Positions 21,274 to 34,080 are shown, numbered from the stretch's first letter. The stretch is DNA of 64,000 bases from Rhyacophila brunnea (GCA_022495005.1 JAGYXB010000440.1:496001-560000); one strand, 5' to 3'. Translations and numbers: made by a program. Notes: a model not told the origin generated them from the sequence alone.

Positions 21274-21703
21274 CAGTGACGTCCCGTGGGGGTAGGCAGA
21301 TTGAGCGTCGCTTGGGTGCGGCAGTTAGTCGAAGGGCGGCAAATCGAAGAGAATCATTTGGGATATAAAATTATTTTGTTTACACCTTGTACTTTCAATA
21401 ATAGCATAGTAAAAATAGTGTGGTAATAATAAATCTGTGTATTGCTAAATGTTACAAACCAAATGTGTCAGAATATCAACCATATATAATCTCAGACTCT
21501 GATAATTTGGATATATTTATTCGCTTTTTATAACTAAATTTAATTTTGTATATTTTAGTGGTATAATATTTTGATAGTAATGTATCCATACAACACATTT
21601 ATTAGATATTGGAGTCGTGAAAGGATGATAAAAAATACTGTATAAAAATAGGGCGGCATTTTGGCGCTGCCTAGGAGCGGCATTTTGTCTAGGGACGTCA
21701 CTG
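21274..21703. mobile_element. hAT-type MITE, 430 bp, perfect 8 bp duplication
   Basis: It begins CAGTGACGTCCCG and ends AGGGACGTCACTG, with flanking TTTCAATC at 21266-21273 and 21704-21711 (exact). A ggcggcattttg motif is repeated near the right end. No coding capacity. It inserted into, or next to, the end of an older hAT-like sequence. Confidence 0.92.
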
Positions 21704-21711
21704 TTTCAATC

Positions 21712-22070
21712 CTATTCAAATTCAATTCAAATTTATTTAATTTTACATACCGTGAACATTCCAAATTATAAATTTAAGACGTTCACAATATGACATTTAA
21801 AAACAAAGAAACAGTGAAAATAAGAAAAAAATATATGCAGTATCACAAAAACAGTATGAAAAGTAATGTAAAAGGTACAAAAATTATAAAGCATGGAAGC
21901 ACACCGAATGTAGTCATCCTCACGTAGGTGGAATATATCAACATCCAAAGCGATTTGGTTGCCCTCCCAATCAAGAATGGCTGAGTTTTCATTTACACCA
22001 CGTTTAAGTCGAAAAAATACGTGGCCAAATATTGACATATGACATGGTGAAGTAGCAGTAGTTATCAATA
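21712..22070 (-). repeat. Dispersed repeat shared with 58060-58390
   Basis: On the minus strand, ggagggcaaccaaatcgc, gatgttgatatattccacct and gaggatgactac parallel ggggggcaataagtctg, gatattgacatattccacct and gatgatgagtataag at 58100-58170. Both later carry aaatgtcatattgtgaacgtcttaaatt. The shared peptide-like run DIFHLR-(E/D)D(D/E)Y appears in both. It may be the 3' end of an unrecognised retroelement. Confidence 0.6.
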
Positions 22071-22494
22071 ATTATTATTAATTCATTATATTTATTATAA
22101 AAATAACTTTAAATAATCATGACTTTTAAGCCTCACCGAAAAAGCTCCATTGTATTCCGCAACCTCGACTGTGCACGGTAAAAAATATTAATTACATCCT
22201 ACGCTTTATTATTCTGTTATAACAAAAAGCTTTCAGTGGACTACCTAATCCCGGAAGCTCGTTAGGGTTCATAAAAGAGAAACTGTAATGACAGAGAAGA
22301 CCAGAGCTTTCGGATTTTACGTACCTACCCACACATATATTAATTACCAACTACTAGGGTTTCTGCAAATGCGTACCACTGCTTGGTTTGCGATTATTAT
22401 CAATATGGTTTGCTTTATTGTTAATATACCTACCAAAAATGGAGAAACTGCGATTAGGACTCATATTTTGATTTTTTGAATACGTCCTTTTAGC

Positions 22495-22625
22495 GGCCGC
22501 CGTAATGGAAATACTGGTTTCTCATAGCAGAGGTTCCTCGTTTGATTCCCAGTGAGGTCACAATACATCTATGCGATTTTCTCAAGTCTGATTGTTTCTG
22601 TTATACCTATGTTCCGTTACTGAAA
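22495..22625 (+). mobile_element. tRNA-derived SINE (family C)
   Basis: A tRNA-like head has the B-box-like cgtttgattcccagtgagg, then tcacaatac and attgtttctgttatacctat. This parallels the reverse complement of 25380-25490 (gattcggtgaggtcacaaa, attgtttcacttatacctat). Confidence 0.6.
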
Positions 22626-22759
22626 TTAGTGTAATTGGTTTCTTGTGACAGATAATGTTAAAAAAGCAATCTTATTGTAAGTAAAATTTAAGCACACGGA
22701 GTGATTTTTTAAATACATTTGGATACTTATGTTATGTAGGAGGTTGGGTGAGTATTTTA

Positions 22760-23319
22760 CAGTGGCGAAGGGTGGAGGTACGCTGTTAAGATCCGCCATA
22801 AATAATGCACACTAAACTTTGTCAGTCATACGTTTTAATAGAAATACGACTACACTTTACACATGGTGATGGTTAGTTTTAAAATTCAATTAAACCCTGC
22901 GAAACCAAGCCATAATAGATAATAGTCAAAAAATACTTAAATAATTTTTGCAATTAAATCATACATAACTTTAGATATTTTATAGATAGGTACAATAATA
23001 TTTTTTATCTATTATAGTTTGGTTAGGCAGGGCTTAATGATTGATTGAATTGAACCAACAATGATTGTAATATATATTTTTACTCCAAGGAAAACAAATA
23101 AGTATGAATGAAAAAGTGTGCACAATTTTATATCGCCCAAGGTACACCAAAACTATTGTGGATTGGTTCAGGCAGGGTTTAATTGATTTTTAAAAACTAA
23201 CCAACACCATCTGCAAATTGTAGTCTTAATTCAATAAAAACGAATACGTATGACTAATAAAGTTTAATATGCACTATTTATTGCGGATCTTAACAGCCTG
23301 CCTCCACCCTTCGCCACTG
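22760..23319. mobile_element. hAT-type MITE 'CAGTGGCGAAGGG', complete copy 1
   Basis: It begins CAGTGGCGAAGGGTGGAGG and ends CCTCCACCCTTCGCCACTG. The inverted repeats extend about 95 bp with few differences (gctgttaagatccgcc, gcacactaaactttgtcag). It is flanked by exact GTATTTTA at 22752-22759 and 23320-23327. No ORF; 560 bp. Relatives are at 55537-56085 (complete) and 6383-6482 (fragment). Confidence 0.95.
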
Positions 23320-23396
23320 GTATTTTATAAACCCAAATGAAATTGACGGATACTTTGGCACGGATAGTTCCCAATTACCGTACCTATAGTTTTTTT

Positions 23397-23640
23397 TCCG
23401 ACCATGTCCGATCCTAATAGGATCATATTATGGGCCTCCACAGAGTAGAGGTTTGTATTAACAGATTTTGTTTTTTACGAGAAATGGATGTCAGCCACTT
23501 GCTCAACCTATTAGGTCCATACCCTGACTCACACACAAATTGAAAAACAATATGTGTACTTGCCAGACCCAGGATGACCCTCGGTGATGACCTGAGACCC
23601 ACGGCGTGATAGTCCAACGCTTAAGCCGCGCGGCCACCGT
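23397..23640 (-). mobile_element. tRNA-derived SINE, family A, near-complete copy
   Basis: Reading the minus strand: ggtggccgcgcggcttaagcg (A-box region), ggactatcacgccgtggg, a degraded B box, then gcaagtacacatattg, gagtcagggtatggacc, acatccatttctcgtaaa, ctctactctgtggaggcc and aggatcggacatggtcgg. It is the longest of four copies. A short minus-strand ORF across it is not meaningful. Confidence 0.85.
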
Positions 23641-23644
23641 GGGT

Positions 23645-25160
23645 AGTACTAGATACCTATGGTGGAAGTATGGGTATGAAAAAAGCGATTCTCAGTTGTA
23701 TTGGTAATTATTGCTACTAGCATTGTAATTGGCATTGTAAAAAATAGTAGGTACTAACGTACATGCGAATCTCCGATGGCGCATCTATCTAATGATTTAT
23801 CTATAGGTAGGTACCTACCTCATATGGCGATAGTAAAAAAATTAAATATTTAATTTAAAAAGATAAATAAACCAATTGACTACACGATGTGGTCCGCAAA
23901 ATGGTGACTTTCAAGCCTCACTTATGTATTATATAAGCAAATCTTTTGAAATACACCAGACATGCATTATATTTGCGTGGATGTCTAAAATTTGAATCTG
24001 GCACAATCTGATAAAAATCGACACAATCACAGATAAAATCATTTTAAATCGCGTTTTATATCCGTCACCATACATTTTCGCGTCTTGCTGTTCATCTACT
24101 GCAAATTAAGTCAGGAAGCACATTCACCTGACCTACAATTAGACGTGAGTTTCCCATTCCCGATGATAGACAGTGTCGCCAATCATCCTCCTGCTTGCTC
24201 TTAGTCTGAAACAGTTCTTCTTCTGCAATCCAGAAAGGATTCATCGAGAAAAGACTCTTTTCTGTACGGATAGTACCCAATCACGACATTCATTGTAGAA
24301 TTGTATTATTTGGTCATTAAACAAACATTTCTTTCTCGTTTTCTGGTTAAGTCAGGGAAAAGATATTGTACATATCTGTGATTTTTAGCACATTAACATA
24401 ATATTATGCATTATAATATAATATTACCTTTTTAAATGGTTACTAGTGTGTTCCGGTGGTGAAAGGTTTTGACAATGGTTGTGTTGCCGTTACCATGGGA
24501 CGCTTGCTTGCAATAAATGTGTTTGTGTTAGAGTGGCAAACTTCGTAGAGGCTCCTTTCATGTGTCTTTGTTACCTACCTAAGTACCTAAGTAATTAGTA
24601 ACTTCACAAATCTTTATAGCAAACTTTGTAAAGTTGTAAGGCGTGTGTTTGGCTAGTCATTTCATGAAACATTGTCATATTTTTCGTTATAATAATACAT
24701 GCCCTGATATCACATACCATAGGGTCCCTATTACTAGTCTAAGAAAAAAATTTCAATAGGATTTCAAAAATAAATAATATACATACTTTGTTATTAATCA
24801 AAATACGCATTTATATTATAAACATAGCAGAAATAATTGCATTAGAAATGAAAGTCAAATATTTCAGAGAAGCATTCATACAGGAAGTGTATCCTTACAC
24901 TATGTTTTTTTTAAAGCACTTATATTATATTAATTAATTACTTTTTATTTTTTTATGAATGGAAAATTCTTAAATCTTGTAAATTATTCGTTGAAAAAAA
25001 AAATTAATTAATTAAAATTTATTAGCAAGTTCAAGAAGCTATAACACTAAAATATCTTGGAATGATCCGCGACGTCGGTTAGTAATTAAAGTAATACCTA
25101 CCTACTTTGATTTAAAATACAAAATCCGATAGCCAATAGTAGCTCAATTTAGAAAGCGCT
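23645..25160. other. No recognisable feature
   Basis: AT-rich, with taggtaggtacctacct near 23810. No coding or repeat assignment possible from sequence inspection. Confidence 0.4.
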
Positions 25161-25164
25161 TTAG

Positions 25165-25280
25165 AGAGTATTATAAGAGCCATTAGTTAAAATTTCTCGT
25201 GGTTTATGTGCGTGGGCGCGAAACTCGAGAGATGCATGTTCGATTCCTGCGGGGTGTCTTACTTTTTTCAAAAAGATTTT
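25165..25280 (+). mobile_element. tRNA-derived SINE (family B)
   Basis: gagccattagttaaaatttc, gtgcgtgggcgcgaaactc and the B box gttcgattcctgcgg, followed by ggtgtcttactttttt and caaaaagatttt. It matches the reverse complement of 39985-40098 (gatgcaggtgcgatcctgcgg, ggtgtcttactttttac). Confidence 0.72.
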
Positions 25281-25402
25281 CAAATTTATGTACTTATGTA
25301 TTATATTCTTTTTTGACACTATAACAGGCCATGCGGCCCAATGACAGTAGTTTAGTGAAACAGCAGTGTAATAAGTAATAGGTATAAGTGAAACAATCAC
25401 AA

Positions 25403-25492
25403 ATACTTTGTGACCTCACCGAATCGAATCCGGAGCCCCCAGACGAAAGGCCAGCGCCTCGCGCACTGGGCTACGAGGGCTGTTATGCTCCC
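25403..25492 (-). mobile_element. tRNA-derived SINE head (family C)
   Basis: The minus strand reads gccctcgtagcccagtgcgc (A-box region), ggcctttcgtctggg, and ggattcgattcggtgagg (B box). It is close to a real tRNA in the head, but it continues into the SINE body shared with 22495-22625. Confidence 0.65.
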
Positions 25493-25625
25493 GAAACCGC
25501 TTTAAGTTTTGTATTATAAGTTTACAAATTTAAAATGAAATAATACCGGTATTCTTTTGAGGTACTAGGTACAAAAGCGTGTGCCGCATCTGTATTGGTT
25601 AAACTTTGGAAATATCTTAAGATAT

Positions 25626-26100
25626 TTTACAACGTTTTTATTAGGTCGTATTCTTATTTGTCCGATGGTTGTTTATCCGGTACAAATCTTGCAATCGATT
25701 TTTAACTAACTTCCTGACTAGCTAGACATTTTAATCTTTTAGAATATATCAGAACACGATGCCCATGCATTTTTTTTATACTTTTAGCCATCTTTAAGTA
25801 GAATTGAATTCATTTTCAGTTAATTCTGTTTTGTATGAAAAGTTATTTCGGAAGAAATCCGTAATCCAATCCACTATTATTGGTTGCTAGGAGGGGTCTG
25901 GGGCCTAGCAACTAAATTATTAATATATACGTGCGTTGGGACTATGGAAATCAATATGAATGTCAAAATGACATTTCAGTATTATTTCTATCAAGTACAA
26001 TTTTTTTTGATCGTTTAAGCTAGTCAAGTCAAGTTTATATGATTCAAAAGAAAATTTAAAAACGTTGCATATAAAAAGTTCTTTTTATCTTGTAATTATT
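25626..26100 (+). repeat. R470 copy 2
   Basis: Full-length copy from tttacaacgtttttattagg to cttgtaattatt. The central hairpin arms gttgctagg...cctagcaac are present around ggggtctgggg. Confidence 0.9.
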
Positions 26101-26159
26101 TATAGTCAAAATATAAATACAATCTTACGAAACGCGCGCAACCTTGCACATAACTATTA

Positions 26160-26445
26160 CAATATTGTATTATCGCCCTGAAAATTCGCGCCAACCCCGA
26201 GCCCCTTCCCCCCCCCCCGCGCAAGTTGTCAGATAATTTGCATAATTACGCCGTCAAAGAAGGCGGAGATTGCCGCGAGATTAAAAATATTTTTCGACCG
26301 TCTCGCTCGCGAAAGCCTGCCGAGAGGAAAATTGCGACTGAGGCGTCGCTCGTAATGTTATTGTGGACGCCGCTTTTCCGGAAAATCGACCGCGGCGTCT
26401 TGTATCGGAGAATCTCCGCCCGAAATACCGCTTTTCGTGTAGGTA
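26160..26445. promoter_or_regulatory. GC- and CpG-rich island
   Basis: This is a compositional outlier in an AT-rich window. It has a run of about twelve C followed by cgcgc, then many CpG (tcgaccgtctcgctcgcgaaag, gaccgcggcgtc, gccgcgag). A 94-codon plus-strand ORF (26226-26510) crosses it but has no recognised family. It could be a conserved promoter-proximal island, an exon, or a GC-rich repeat. Function is unknown; the label is tentative. Confidence 0.35.
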
Positions 26446-27324
26446 TCAGTCGTTACGCGCAATATTTAAGTTTTAAAATGTTTTTTTTTTTTGTATACAT
26501 TATACAATAATTGTACTTATATTATACTTACAACAATATTGGTGGCGCTTTTCGCAAGTGGACTATAATTTAAAAAATGATGTGGATTCCGGATCTATGG
26601 GTAGGGGTGATTTAATAGAATGCCAGACACTGACCTTTATGATGATTTATGATGGCTCCGTGGTCTGGTTACACTATCACTTGACGGTACACTGTTGACT
26701 GATGATATAATATGGGGTGGATGGATGATGATGAGTTGTATGATTGATGAGGACGTATGTCTGTAGGATTGAATTAATCAATAAACTATGGTTTAGCGAT
26801 AACAGGCCAACACACACCAGTGTCTTGATGTCTCTCGAGCTGAATACGCGCGACGGCTGTCTTGAGGTGACTCTTGAGTCACGCTGTAGGTAGAAAAGCG
26901 ATGGTAAAGTATAACAACTTGCCCACGTCCGCTTGCTGCATATCACTTGAGCTAACTGAATGTTATTTTCATCACGGTCTATCATGACCCGTGACTGCCG
27001 GTCACTTGGTCTTTTGACAATACTGGGATTTGAGGGAGGTGTGAAGAAAGGATGACGGCCACCACAATTTGGCGTAACGAAATATATAACATGGCATTGT
27101 TGATATTGTACATCAACTATTTTTTTGTTCAACGAATAATTGACAAAATTTAAGAATATAATATACACAATTTGAAAATACCCCAGAGAAATATAATATA
27201 ACCACTAGAAAAAAAACTTTTTGAAAAAATACGACTTTACAAGATTTAAAAATTTAACATTCTTTTATTTAACATATTATACATAATTTGAAACCGGTTA
27301 GTAATCGAGATAATATTATTCTCT

Positions 27325-27630
27325 TCTTGGTTGTCCTCGTGGCTGAGGATCGTGGCTACATTTGAATTTTGCTATCCTTTGAGCTACCAAAACTTTTGCT
27401 CGATCTTAAGCTTCTCTCCGGGCAGAATGAATAATTGTACCCTCAGTCCGCTTAATCTTCACTTGGTCGCTCCAGCGCGTCGACGCTCTTCCTCTGCTTC
27501 GCCTTCCCTGGAGACTACCCAAAACCACAGGTCTCTCCAGGTTGTCCAGTCATTTGCAAAGCACTTCAGCACATCTAGTGTATACACAACACTGCTACTG
27601 GCTGCTATCAGCGGTTATCAAGGGTAGATT
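27325..27630 (-). mobile_element. Non-LTR retrotransposon 3' coding end, decayed (family D)
   Basis: On the minus strand, gaagagcgtcgacgcgctgg (a GRPxxRW-like region), ttctgcccggagagaagc and a terminal gccacgatcctcagccacgaggacaacc follow the layout of reverse-transcriptase tails that end in W R...HDPQPRG. The plus-strand relative at 40100-40380 ends ggtcacgattctcagtcatgagg. The fragment has frameshifts and stops. The plus-strand 98-codon ORF is antisense. Confidence 0.5.
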
Positions 27631-28666
27631 ACCATACGTTTGTATTGAGATTTTATAATTGTTACAATAAGTTAGCCGTATAAACAGTCAAAACTGTCTA
27701 TCTCGCTCTAAAAGTTAGCGCAGCTAAGAGAGGTGCTGTTAAAACATGGCACTTATTGTATCAATTACAACTAACTTATTGCAAAAATTATAATAATTGA
27801 ATACAAAAATATGAGAATATATCCGTGATAGCCGCCGATAGAGTCTTATGTATAGAATAGATGCGCTGCGAATATTTAAAAAAAAATACTAGTTAATCTT
27901 GTTGCAATTAGACGTACATATATTAGTTGGCAGAGCACATTGATGCAGATTTGAATACAGGGGAACGGATTTGAATCTGTCGGAGTGAAAAGATTTTTTC
28001 TAGATGTTATAGGTACATATATAATTTTTCTGAGGTGTTTTAAAATTATGTATGTTAAATAATAACAATGTCGCGTGTCGAATTGTTCCATTCTTGCATA
28101 GGAAATTATATCCGAGGTAGTGAGGTAAATGGACATAAAACCTTTTTTCCCATCAGTGATACCGTTTGTCTCCCTTTAAATGGTATTCCGAATCTGAGTT
28201 TCAACTAGCGCTTTAAATTTTCCCAACGGGTATCCATTTAACGACTTTGTGCGTAAGTTAATATTATTAAGTTTGACAAAATTCTGACTTCATAACGCAA
28301 TTTTAGCTTTGATAGCCATATTCTTGGAACTTTGTTCTGATTATTGACTCGGGAATTTATTATGCTTTCATACCTAACTAATTGAATTTATGATAATAAG
28401 AGACTTCAATGGATAAGTTTAATAATAATTTTGTACTTAGACCTTTATAGATACGGATTGTCAAATTTACATAGTTATTAATTTTAACTGAGCCTTAAAC
28501 TAAGACAATTCGGAAAATATAATAGGGGTAGAAAAAAACAAGTGGTGGAAATAATACAATAGGTAGGAAAATCGAAAAATAGATGATCGCTGAATTAATC
28601 ACATAATCCTGTTGTACCCAAGATTTATATTAAAATACGTAAAGGGCGAGCAAGAGTCCTGTGGAT

Positions 28667-29284
28667 TAGGGATTCCAATCCCGAGCCAAAATTTGATACT
28701 GGGAATTCGGGATTACAATTTGACGATCCCGGGATCCCGAAATTTGCTTTTTTTCCGATAGCTAATATTTTTTTATTTATTATATACATAATATATAATA
28801 GCATTAATAAAATCGGTGAAAAATGTCTAGTATACTTTTGACATTTAATGTTAATATTGTGTACGTTCAATCTTGAAATATATGGGTTTAATGGAGTAAA
28901 TAATATTGTAATATAGATAATAATGTGAAAGTAAAACTTATTTAAAAAATTATTTATGAAAAGATACCATTCATAAAATTCGGCGTAGAAACAAGTGTCT
29001 GCCTCCACGTACGTGGGACTGGCGGTTAGACGCCGTTCACGTGCCAGAACGTCAGTAGCGGTTTAACTGGTTAAATGAACAAATTTACTAATTTTCTGAT
29101 GTTCTTACGATTGCGTATGACAACAAAAAATGGTTCCGTGAGCATCCGGCGATTCTCCCTGTGTCATGTGCATGTACATACACTTCACTTACATCATTTT
29201 GTACATATACTAATGTGTTTGATAAAAAAATCAATCTCGAAGGATTCGGTATTATGTTTACTAATCCCGGGATTGGATTCCCTA
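28667..29284. mobile_element. hAT-type MITE 'TAGGGATTCCAATCCCG', complete copy
   Basis: It begins TAGGGATTCCAATCCCGAG and ends CCCGGGATTGGATTCCCTA. It is flanked by exact CTGTGGAT at 28659-28666 and 29285-29292. The subterminal part has a gggattacaatttgacgatcccggg block with clustered gatccc/gggatc palindromes. Middle landmarks are ggcggttagacgccgttc, cgtgccagaacgtcag, cgattgcgtatgac and gttccgtgagcatcc. No coding capacity. A second copy lies at 52985-53532. Confidence 0.94.
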
Positions 29285-29604
29285 CTGTGGATCGCTGTGA
29301 TGATCAAATTTAGCAGAAGTTCGTGGATACAAAATACAGAGACTTCAAAGAAAGGTCAAAGACCCAGCAGTGGATCGAGGTCATTTATGTACGACTGACT
29401 CGAGACATGGAAGTCCTAGACTTCCTGTAAAATAGTCGTATACCAGCTTTTATGCGCATGCGACTGATTCAGGTGTCATAGTTTAAAAAATACGTTTCCA
29501 TTCAACCAACGCTCTGGAGATAGAGGCGAGCCATAGGGTACTTCGTGAACGCAGAAGTTAGGTTGTTCTCCGTAATATATTACTAAATATTCGTGACTCT
29601 AATG

Positions 29605-30401
29605 CAGGGTATCCCAAACTATGTTCCGCGGAACACCAGTGTTCCGCCGAACCTGAATAGGTGTTCCGCGACCATTTGGAAAGGTTTTATACACTGCAAC
29701 ACATTTAAAGATCTTCTACTAAATAGAAGTAAAATAATTAAAGAATCTACTTCATATTGAAAGGCGAGTGATGATCAATCTCCACTGATGTTTATGACGT
29801 CATGTATCTAGATAGTTTATGGCTCCCACAAGGGCCTGGGGGCCTGGGCTTATGGGGGCCCGGCGTGAGAGATCGACCAGCCAAATGAGATAAGCACACA
29901 TCACAAACATGCACTAATTAACGGCGCTGTTTCACTTCAAGCATACTAACATTTAATAATATGTGGTTTTGCCATACTTTGCCATAATTTTTGATTATTG
30001 TCGATATTTGCCAATGTCCATAATTGTGCATATCGACATAAAAGTGGGTGTATTAAAAATACCCTTAATTTTACCTCGACAACCATTTGGAATATGCAAC
30101 TGTAGATCGTCACATTGCCTTTAACCTTAGTGATAAGTAGGGGGCCCGCTTTGGGATGTGGGGGCCATGATCTAGGTACAGGCGGAGGACGATCTTTTCT
30201 CACACCGCGCATGAAAAAGATGGGGTAAGTATATTGTTTTTAACTGACCGGCTGACAAGTCTCGTCAGTTTAACGACAGTTGCCAAAATTGGCAGAACGG
30301 TTAGCTGCGCTAATAAATAACCAACAAAATAAACTAAGTGTTCCGGTAAAATTTCCGGGTTTGCGAAGTATTCCATTGCAGAAAAAAATTGGGAAACCCT
30401 G
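29605..30401. mobile_element. hAT-type element, 797 bp, perfect 8 bp duplication
   Basis: It begins CAGGGTATCCCAAACTATG and ends ATTGGGAAACCCTG. Exact CTCTAATG duplications lie at 29597-29604 and 30402-30409. Near the left end are repeated gttccgcggaac and gtgttccgccgaacc palindromes. The interior has two G-run blocks (29830-29875, 30138-30170). No transposase ORF, so it is non-autonomous. Confidence 0.93.
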
Positions 30402-30729
30402 CTCTAATGATCTAATCTGTAAGAACGAGACATGGAATGTAAATGACGCGAAGACTTATGTTCAAATATAAGTGAGTCTTTCCCATAATCAATATACACG
30501 AAGGGTTGAATATAATATACGATACTTGGAAACGCTTGAGCTTAGCAATCTGGAGCAATCCCTCACATTATCTATTAACGAATTTTAGTAATAACCTTGA
30601 ATTAAATTACATTTGACTACACTCACTTACGTATGTATTATGAATTATCCGCGAGAAGGATGTAACCTTTTAAGTAAAATATAATGTCATCACCGAAACT
30701 AAGTAAGTAGTTAGGTACCAATGAATGAT

Positions 30730-31216
30730 TTTTACAACGTTTTTATTAGCTCGTATTCTTGTTTGTCCGGTGGTTGTTTGTCCAGTACAAATCTTGCAAT
30801 CGATTTTTAACTAACTTCCCGACTAGCTAGACATTTGAAACTTTTAGAATATATCAGAACACGATGCCAATGCATTCTTTTAATTCTTTTAGCCAGCCAT
30901 CTTTAAGCAGAATTGAATTCATGTTCAGTTAATTCTGTTTTGTATGGAAAGTTATTTCAGAAAAATCCGTAAAAACTAATGACTATTATTGGTTGCTAAG
31001 AAGGTGGGCCTAGCAACTAAATTATTAATATATACGTGCGTTACTATGGAAATCAAAATGAAATGTCAAAAAGACATTTCAGTATTCTATATTTGTTTGT
31101 TTGATGTTTTTTATTTACTTCATATCAAGTACAAGTTTGAGCATATTGAGCATAATAATTTAACAGAAAATTTAAAAACGTTGTATATAAAAGGTTCTTT
31201 TTATCTTGTAATTATT
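30730..31216 (+). repeat. R470 copy 3
   Basis: Full-length copy with an internal variant near 31085-31150 (tatttgtttgtttgatg...). It ends cttttatcttgtaattatt-like. The 82-codon ORF over its 3' half has no family resemblance. Confidence 0.9.
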
Positions 31217-31324
31217 TCCTTATTTATTCCAAAATAATATATAGAAAAGTTATATTTCTTAGTTAATATTTATGTGTGAAAATAAATTCTTCCATATTAT
31301 TATTAAAAATGTTTATAACCCATT

Positions 31325-31775
31325 GTAGGTTCGTATCCGGAAACTTGTACGTATGCAGTTCGCCGTATTTCACTTCGCCGTGAAATTTTGTATCGGAAAT
31401 ATATGGCCATATATTAAAGACCATCCAACCTCTTTGGTAGTACTGACATAAAATTCATATCTAAATAAAACACTGTTTTCGGTTTATAGGTTTACACTTT
31501 ACAGGAAGCCAACAGCAAACCAGTTTTTTAAATAGCCGATATACTGGATTATTTGTTAATTGACGTTAGGTTAGGTTTTCATTCTTGAATTCATGAATTT
31601 TGCCAAAATCAGCTATGAAAATTGAATTAATGTTCATATTAATCTAATAAAATTGGAGACCGTATAGTACCTATACAGTCATCTCTTTCCGATAGAAAAC
31701 TCACGGCGAACTGTGCCACGGTGAAATGTTTTACGTACAATTTACACGCAACCTTGTAGGTTTGCTTAACAATCC
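31325..31775. mobile_element. Imperfect inverted-repeat element (ttcgccgtga type)
   Basis: The left part (gtacgtatgcagttcgccg, cttcgccgtgaaattttg, tatcgg) is mirrored at the right (ccgatagaaaactcacggcg, actgtgccacggtgaaatg, tttacgtacaattt). The left 250 bp is repeated, inverted, at 56495-56735. No ORF. The ends are not fixed and no target duplication was found. Confidence 0.55.
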
Positions 31776-32503
31776 TAGGTTATTTAAGTTTTTCCATTAT
31801 GCTTATTGTACAAACTAGTTAATTGCCATGCCTATAGAAAATGCGGTAGCCCACAAAGTTTTGGTGTTATTATTGTTATCACCTTTTCGCCGAACACAGT
31901 CAATAGCCGTTCGAACTTTATCACATAAAATATATACTATCTCAATACCTATAAAGATATAGCGTTTTCTTATCGCTCCGTTATTAGTATAATGCTAAGC
32001 GGATACAGCATCTATTGAATGTTGCCCGAGAGGGTAATTTGGCGTGTTGTGATGGCCTCCGAAAAGCGAGCTGGCCTTCCGCTATATCGCAGACGTGTAG
32101 TTGTTGCTAATGGATTCTTCGTGTTATCATCCCTTTGCATTAGAGAGGTCGTTATTCGATGTTTTCACACTTTATACTAACGAAATGTTCTCAAAGTGTA
32201 GAAGCCGCGTAGGATTGCTGGTTTGCGGGTAAAGCGTTCTCAAAGTTTGGCATAATTTAATTGAAGATTGCTTGTTTGGGGGGTAGCTTAGTAACAATAC
32301 GACCTTAATTTAAATGAGTACTCTAAGATCACTTTCATAATGAATATGAATCCTTCATCGTTTCTGTGTTTGCGGGGTAAAGGTACCTAATTCACGTTTT
32401 GACGAAATTGAGATTTTAATGCAAATGTGTGTGTAGAATTGTGCCCTTCTTTGTATCACAGATTTTATCACATGTTAGCAAAAACAGATATTTTAACTTG
32501 TAG

Positions 32504-32973
32504 ATAATTACAAGATAAAAAGAACTTTTTATATACAACGTTTTTAAATTTTCTGTTGAATCATATAAACTTGACTTGACTAGCTTAAACGATTAAAAAA
32601 AATTGTACTTGATAGAAATAATACTGAAATGTCATTTTGACATTCATATTGATTTCCATAGTAACGCACGTATATATTAATAATTTAGTTGCTAGGACCC
32701 CAGACCCCTAGCAACCAATAATAGTGGATTGGATTACGGATTTCTTCCGAAATAACTTTTCTTACAAAACTGAATTAACTGAAAATGAATTCAATTCTAC
32801 TTAAAGATGTCTAAAAGTATTAAAAGAATGCATTGGCATCGTGTTCTGATATATTCTAAAAGTTTCAAATGTCTAGCTAGTCGGGAAGTTAGTTAAAAAT
32901 CGATTGCAAGATTTGTACCGGATAAACAACCACTGAACAAATAAAAATACGACCTAATAAAAACGTTGTAAAA
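32504..32973 (-). repeat. R470 copy 4 (inverted)
   Basis: Full-length copy on the minus strand, from ataattacaagataaaaag to aaaaacgttgtaaaa. The central hairpin ttgctaggaccccagacccctagcaa is well preserved. Confidence 0.9.
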
Positions 32974-34080
32974 TAGCTTAAATTGAGAACATCGTTTTTT
33001 AACTCCGAGTATAGTTATTACTAAACTTTGAATATTATTTAACAATATCAAAAATTTAATCATGTTTAACCCAAAAGCTAGAGTTTTTTTAAAACTACTA
33101 TTTAATTTAAATGCGTTTATCTCAGTTGCCATCAAACTGGCGTAAGAACTGTTACCCTGAAATCACATGTTTATGTATATTATATTTCTTGGAACTTTTG
33201 AATAGTTAGTTAATAATATGTCTGAAGGTATTTATTTCACTTTAATTCTATTCACTGATAATTTCTTCGATGGAAAAATTTTGTATTACTTGAAATAGAA
33301 TACATAATTTAATATTTCAACTGACGTCTTGCTTAGCAGACGAAACCGTGAAATTATGTAAAATAAGCATTTTTTAAATATTGTGTTTGTGTCTTATTTT
33401 AATTAATTATAAAGCTATAATACAAGTTTAGGAACCGCTGACGTAGGTTATGTATTTATGGGGTAATCTTTGCAGGAAAATTAATATTTTATGGTGGAAT
33501 AGCGTTTTAAACAATCTTTCACTGAGCGCACATTAATGTTGAAGTGTTTTTTTTAATGGAAAACTCTAATATGAATTTATTGACATTGGCGTAAGCTTTA
33601 TAGATGCGTCAATATTTATCAAAATAACAACAACACTTCATGAAATATATCCTCTTTTTCTTTTAATGTCGCCCTCTTCCGTTAATTGTATAACATATCC
33701 ATTATTCACACTATAGATCTACCAGTAAAATTTATCCGCTGAGCCAGAGCGCCACGTGCTAGTAGAAGGATTATTTGATATATCATTCATTACTTTTTAT
33801 ACCGTGATGATGAACTTAATTCTAAATTTGAACACCTGATGATTTATGATGGTAAATCTTTAGGAGGGCGTACTATTATAATTATGCAACCTTTTTACAA
33901 CGCACCTATTAAAGTTTTATAATGTTACAATCGGTAATTATAGAATTATTATCAAGATTCCCAATTGTCATTAGAGCTGATACACACAATTTTGGGCATA
34001 TAATATACCTACATAATATGAAGGGTTAATATCACAATATGTATTAGTCAATGTGAGATAATAGGTGCAATAGAGTTCGC
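32974..34080. other. No recognisable feature
   Basis: AT-rich. A tRNA-like fragment may be present near 33735-33765 (gctgagccagagcgccacg), too short to assign. Confidence 0.4.

Noticed and set aside
25403..25492. tRNA gene on the minus strand
   Set aside because: A- and B-box-like sequences are present, but the sequence continues into a SINE body shared with 22495-22625 and no proper acceptor stem is seen.
33735..33765. tRNA or SINE head (gctgagccagagcgccacg)
   Set aside because: Only an A-box-like piece; no B box or body.
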